From positions 2,540,501 through 2,604,500 of the forward strand of contig NZ_CP045384.1 in the NCBI RefSeq assembly GCF_009363615.1: a DNA stretch of 64,000 bases. Direction: 5' to 3'. The notes beneath the pieces are model-generated. The model worked only from the letters and a program-made list of their open reading frames with translations. It was not told the DNA's origin and made no database searches. The translations under genes and the position numbers were made by a program. This document shows, one piece after another, positions 61,478-64,000 of this stretch (positions within the stretch are counted from its first letter, which is position 1; each line of letters begins with the position of its first letter). The DNA is from Ruegeria sp. THAF33 (GTDB lineage Bacteria; Pseudomonadota; Alphaproteobacteria; Rhodobacterales; Rhodobacteraceae).

Positions 61478-63802
61478 GTGCCTTCATTCTCGAGCACATT
61501 GGAACAAGCCATCCACGCGGCCCTGGCGGCTGCGAATGAACGGCGCCATGAATTCGCAACGCTGGAGCATTTGCTGCTGGCCCTTCTGGAAGAACCCAAT
61601 GCCGTGCGCGTCATGAAAGCGTGCAGTGTCGATCTGGACGAGTTGCGCAGCACTTTGGTGGAGTTCATCGACGAGGATCTTTCGAATCTGGTCACGGATA
61701 TCGACGGATCCGAAGCCGTACCCACCGCAGCGTTCCAGCGCGTCATTCAGCGCGCCGCGATCCACGTGCAAAGCTCGGGCCGGACCGAAGTGACCGGCGC
61801 CAACGTTCTGGTCGCCATATTCGCCGAACGCGAAAGCAATGCCGCCTATTTCCTGCAAGAGCAGGACATGACCCGTTACGACGCGGTCAATTTCATCGCG
61901 CATGGCGTCGCCAAGGATCCTGCCTACGGCGAAAGCCGCTCGGTATCCGGTGCGGATCAGGTGGAAGAAGACGCCCAGACCACATCCGGCGAAGCCGAAC
62001 AGAAAGAAAGCGCGCTGGGAAAATACTGCGTGGATCTGAACGCCAAGGCTCGAGCGGGCGATGTCGATCCGCTGATCGGACGCTCGGATGAGGTGGAACG
62101 CTGTATCCAGGTGCTGTGCCGCCGCCGCAAGAACAACCCGCTGTTGGTGGGGGATCCGGGTGTGGGCAAGACCGCCATCGCAGAAGGCCTTGCGCACAAG
62201 ATCGTCGGTGGCGAGGCCCCCGATGTGCTGGCCAATACCACGATCTATTCGTTGGACATGGGCGCGCTGTTGGCCGGAACCCGCTATCGCGGTGATTTCG
62301 AAGAACGTCTAAAAGCGGTTGTGACCGAACTGGAGGATCACCCGGACGCGGTGTTGTTCATCGACGAAATCCATACCGTGATCGGTGCCGGGGCGACCTC
62401 GGGCGGGGCTATGGATGCCTCGAACCTGCTGAAGCCTGCGCTTCAGGGCGGCAAACTGCGCACCATGGGCTCGACCACCTACAAAGAGTTCCGTCAGCAC
62501 TTCGAAAAGGACCGTGCGCTGAGCCGCCGGTTCCAGAAGATCGACGTGAACGAGCCTTCGGTGGAGGACAGCGTAAAGATTTTGCGCGGGCTGAAGCCTT
62601 ATTTCGAAGAGCATCATGACATCAAATACACCGCCGATGCGATCAAGACGGCGGTCGAGCTGTCGGCGCGTTACATCAACGACCGCAAGCTGCCCGACAA
62701 GGCCATCGATGTGATCGACGAGGCCGGCGCGGCGCAGCATCTGGTCGCGGAAAGCAAGCGGCGCAAGACCATTGGCGTCAAAGAGATCGAGGCGGTTGTC
62801 GCCAAGATCGCGCGTATTCCGCCCAAGAACGTCACCAAGGATGATGCGTTGGTGCTGAAAGACCTCGAAGCATCGCTGAAACGGGTGGTGTTTGGTCAGG
62901 ATCTGGCAATCGAGGCGCTGTCCAGTGCGATCAAACTGGCCCGCGCCGGTCTGCGCGAACCTGAAAAACCCATCGGCAACTATCTGTTTGCCGGTCCGAC
63001 GGGGGTTGGCAAAACCGAGGTGGCGAAACAGCTGGCGGATACCTTGGGTGTAGAACTGCTGCGTTTCGACATGTCGGAATACATGGAGAAACATGCGGTT
63101 TCCCGCCTGATCGGTGCCCCTCCGGGCTATGTCGGGTTTGATCAGGGTGGTCTGCTGACCGACGGTGTCGACCAGCATCCGCATTGCGTGTTGCTGCTGG
63201 ACGAAATCGAAAAGGCCCACCCGGACGTGTTCAACATCCTGTTGCAGGTGATGGACCACGGCGAGCTGACCGATCACAACGGGCGCACGGTGAATTTCCG
63301 CAACGTGGTGCTGATCATGACCTCGAACGCGGGCGCGCAGGAACAGGCCAAGGCCGCCATCGGCTTCGGTCGCGATCGGCGCGAAGGCGAAGACACGGCC
63401 GCGATTGAGCGCATGTTCACACCGGAATTCCGCAACCGTCTGGATGCCGTGATCTCCTTCGCACCGCTGCCGAAAGAGGTCATTTTGCAGGTAGTCGAGA
63501 AATTCGTCCTACAGCTTGAGGCACAACTGCTGGATCGTGGCGTGACCATCGACCTGACCCCAAAAGCTGCCGAGTGGCTGGCCGACAAGGGATATGACGA
63601 CAAGATGGGTGCACGCCCGCTGGGTCGCGTGATCCAGGAGCACATCAAGAAACCCCTGGCCGAAGAGCTGTTGTTCGGCAAGTTGGCCAAGGGCGGCGTG
63701 GTTCGTGTCTCGGTCAAGAAAGGCGAACTGGATCTTGAAATTCTTGGCCCGGACCAACGGCGCATTTCAGGAGACAAACCACCTCTGTTGACGGCAGACT
63801 GA
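61478..63802 (+). CDS. clpA: ATP-dependent Clp protease ATP-binding subunit ClpA
   Basis: A 774-residue AAA+ unfoldase that feeds ClpP. Modules: N-terminal Clp repeat domain (about 1-145), a linker, the first AAA domain (P-loop GDPGVGKT at about 225-232, with [10 protein letters not shown]), and the second AAA domain (P-loop GPTGVGKT at about 505-512). The ClpP-docking IGF loop is visible as AAIGFGRD. It starts with GTG 61478 behind GAGGAG. No ClpS gene is adjacent, although clpS often lies beside clpA, so the adaptor is presumably encoded elsewhere. A strong terminator follows. Confidence 0.97.
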   Translation: MPSFSSTLEQAIHAALAAANERRHEFATLEHLLLALLEEPNAVRVMKACSVDLDELRSTLVEFIDEDLSNLVTDIDGSEAVPTAAFQRVIQRAAIHVQSSGRTEVTGANVLVAIFAERESNAAYFLQEQDMTRYDAVNFIAHGVAKDPAYGESRSVSGADQVEEDAQTTSGEAEQKESALGKYCVDLNAKARAGDVDPLIGRSDEVERCIQVLCRRRKNNPLLVGDPGVGKTAIAEGLAHKIVGGEAPDVLANTTIYSLDMGALLAGTRYRGDFEERLKAVVTELEDHPDAVLFIDEIHTVIGAGATSGGAMDASNLLKPALQGGKLRTMGSTTYKEFRQHFEKDRALSRRFQKIDVNEPSVEDSVKILRGLKPYFEEHHDIKYTADAIKTAVELSARYINDRKLPDKAIDVIDEAGAAQHLVAESKRRKTIGVKEIEAVVAKIARIPPKNVTKDDALVLKDLEASLKRVVFGQDLAIEALSSAIKLARAGLREPEKPIGNYLFAGPTGVGKTEVAKQLADTLGVELLRFDMSEYMEKHAVSRLIGAPPGYVGFDQGGLLTDGVDQHPHCVLLLDEIEKAHPDVFNILLQVMDHGELTDHNGRTVNFRNVVLIMTSNAGAQEQAKAAIGFGRDRREGEDTAAIERMFTPEFRNRLDAVISFAPLPKEVILQVVEKFVLQLEAQLLDRGVTIDLTPKAAEWLADKGYDDKMGARPLGRVIQEHIKKPLAEELLFGKLAKGGVVRVSVKKGELDLEILGPDQRRISGDKPPLLTAD

Positions 63803-63824
63803 CCAAAATACAGACAACTCCTTC

Positions 63825-63856
63825 AAAGCCCGGCGATCCCCATCGCCGGGCTTTTT
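63825..63856 (+). terminator. Intrinsic terminator after clpA
   Basis: AAAGCCCGGCGAT-CCCC-ATCGCCGGGCTTT followed by more T. A 13-bp perfect stem with a U-tract, 22 bases after clpA. Confidence 0.95.
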
Positions 63857-63940
63857 CTCTGCTGGCAGCATAAAATGCGACGGAAAAAGACTTCTGCTGC
63901 GTGTCATCTTCAATGATGAACGCAAGACAGGGATCGACAC

Positions 63941-64000
63941 GTGAGCAAAATTTCAATCCTCTGGGGCGCCGCCTTTGCCCTATCCGCCGTTGCCGCTGTG
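63941..64000 (+). CDS. N-terminal fragment of a secreted or exported protein
   Basis: GTG 63941 with AGGGA seven bases upstream opens a frame that runs off the window edge. The 20 visible residues (after the start, SKISILWGAAFALSAVAAV) look like a signal peptide with a hydrophobic core. The product cannot be named from this fragment. Confidence 0.7.
   Translation, partial: MSKISILWGAAFALSAVAAV

Overview
The window is a gene-dense stretch of a GC-rich alphaproteobacterial chromosome, almost certainly from the marine Roseobacter group of the Rhodobacteraceae. The evidence is the protein types and neighbourhoods: YbjN-ProC, lgt-midA-pgeF, Hsp20 with DUF1150, YdcH-purE, a five-gene F1 operon without F0 genes, a fused ATP sulfurylase/APS kinase, a DUF2161 nuclease-like protein, an H-type lectin, a Hint-domain protein and a TIGR01459 HAD hydrolase. 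Genus and species cannot be fixed by reading. I found no rRNA, tRNA, IS element, prophage or CRISPR array. Most of the window is housekeeping chromosome, with a few lineage-specific genes between conserved blocks.

Layout. 0-8 kb: aspS, a CPBP protease and pabC/pabB on minus, then carB on plus. 8-14 kb: a MarR-controlled RND efflux operon, with a divergent KAS III-like thiolase. 14-17 kb: an orphan membrane glycosyltransferase-like protein, a small phage-type DNA-binding protein, a possible structured RNA, and thymidine kinase. 17-20.5 kb: the ybjN-proC-csaA-hydroxyacid dehydrogenase operon and ubiK. 20.6-25 kb: lgt-midA-pgeF, a very small basic protein gene and a Hint protein. 25-31.4 kb: divergent lrp/trxB, a membrane adenylate cyclase carrying heme-ligand-like histidines and a 2Fe-2S domain, sat/cysC, and a small glycosyltransferase. 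31.5-36 kb: phzF-like, DUF1150-hsp20 behind a sigma-32-type promoter, ydcH, and purE-[ProC-like]-purK. 36-41 kb: phnM, a secreted lipase-like hydrolase, an EamA exporter, and groESL with CIRCE. 41-48 kb: a DUF2161 nuclease-like protein, a GumN protein, Mn pyrophosphatase, a DUF389 protein, a HAD hydrolase, MaoC, and a split methylene-THF reductase pair. 48.5-54.5 kb: ribF, ycgN, threonine aldolase, a hydrolase/isomerase pair, prs, rpiB, and an H-type lectin. 54.6-59.5 kb: atpHAGDC. 59.7-64 kb: a methyltransferase, gloB, clpA, and the start of a secreted protein.

How it works together. Several genes serve C1, folate and purine metabolism (pabBC, metF with its Cys-rich partner, purEK, prs). Proteostasis is represented by groESL, hsp20 and clpA, and two of these loci show recognisable heat-shock control elements (CIRCE and a sigma-32-like promoter). 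Redox and energy functions are trxB, the redox-type cyclase, the F1-ATPase and pyrophosphatase. The strongest candidate for an under-described system is the cyclase at 26854-28545, whose architecture suggests that cAMP synthesis is tied to quinone or electron-transport state. Secondary candidates are the folded-RNA candidate upstream of tdk, the operator-in-spacer design of the marR promoter, and the terminator-like hairpin in the leader of the atp operon.
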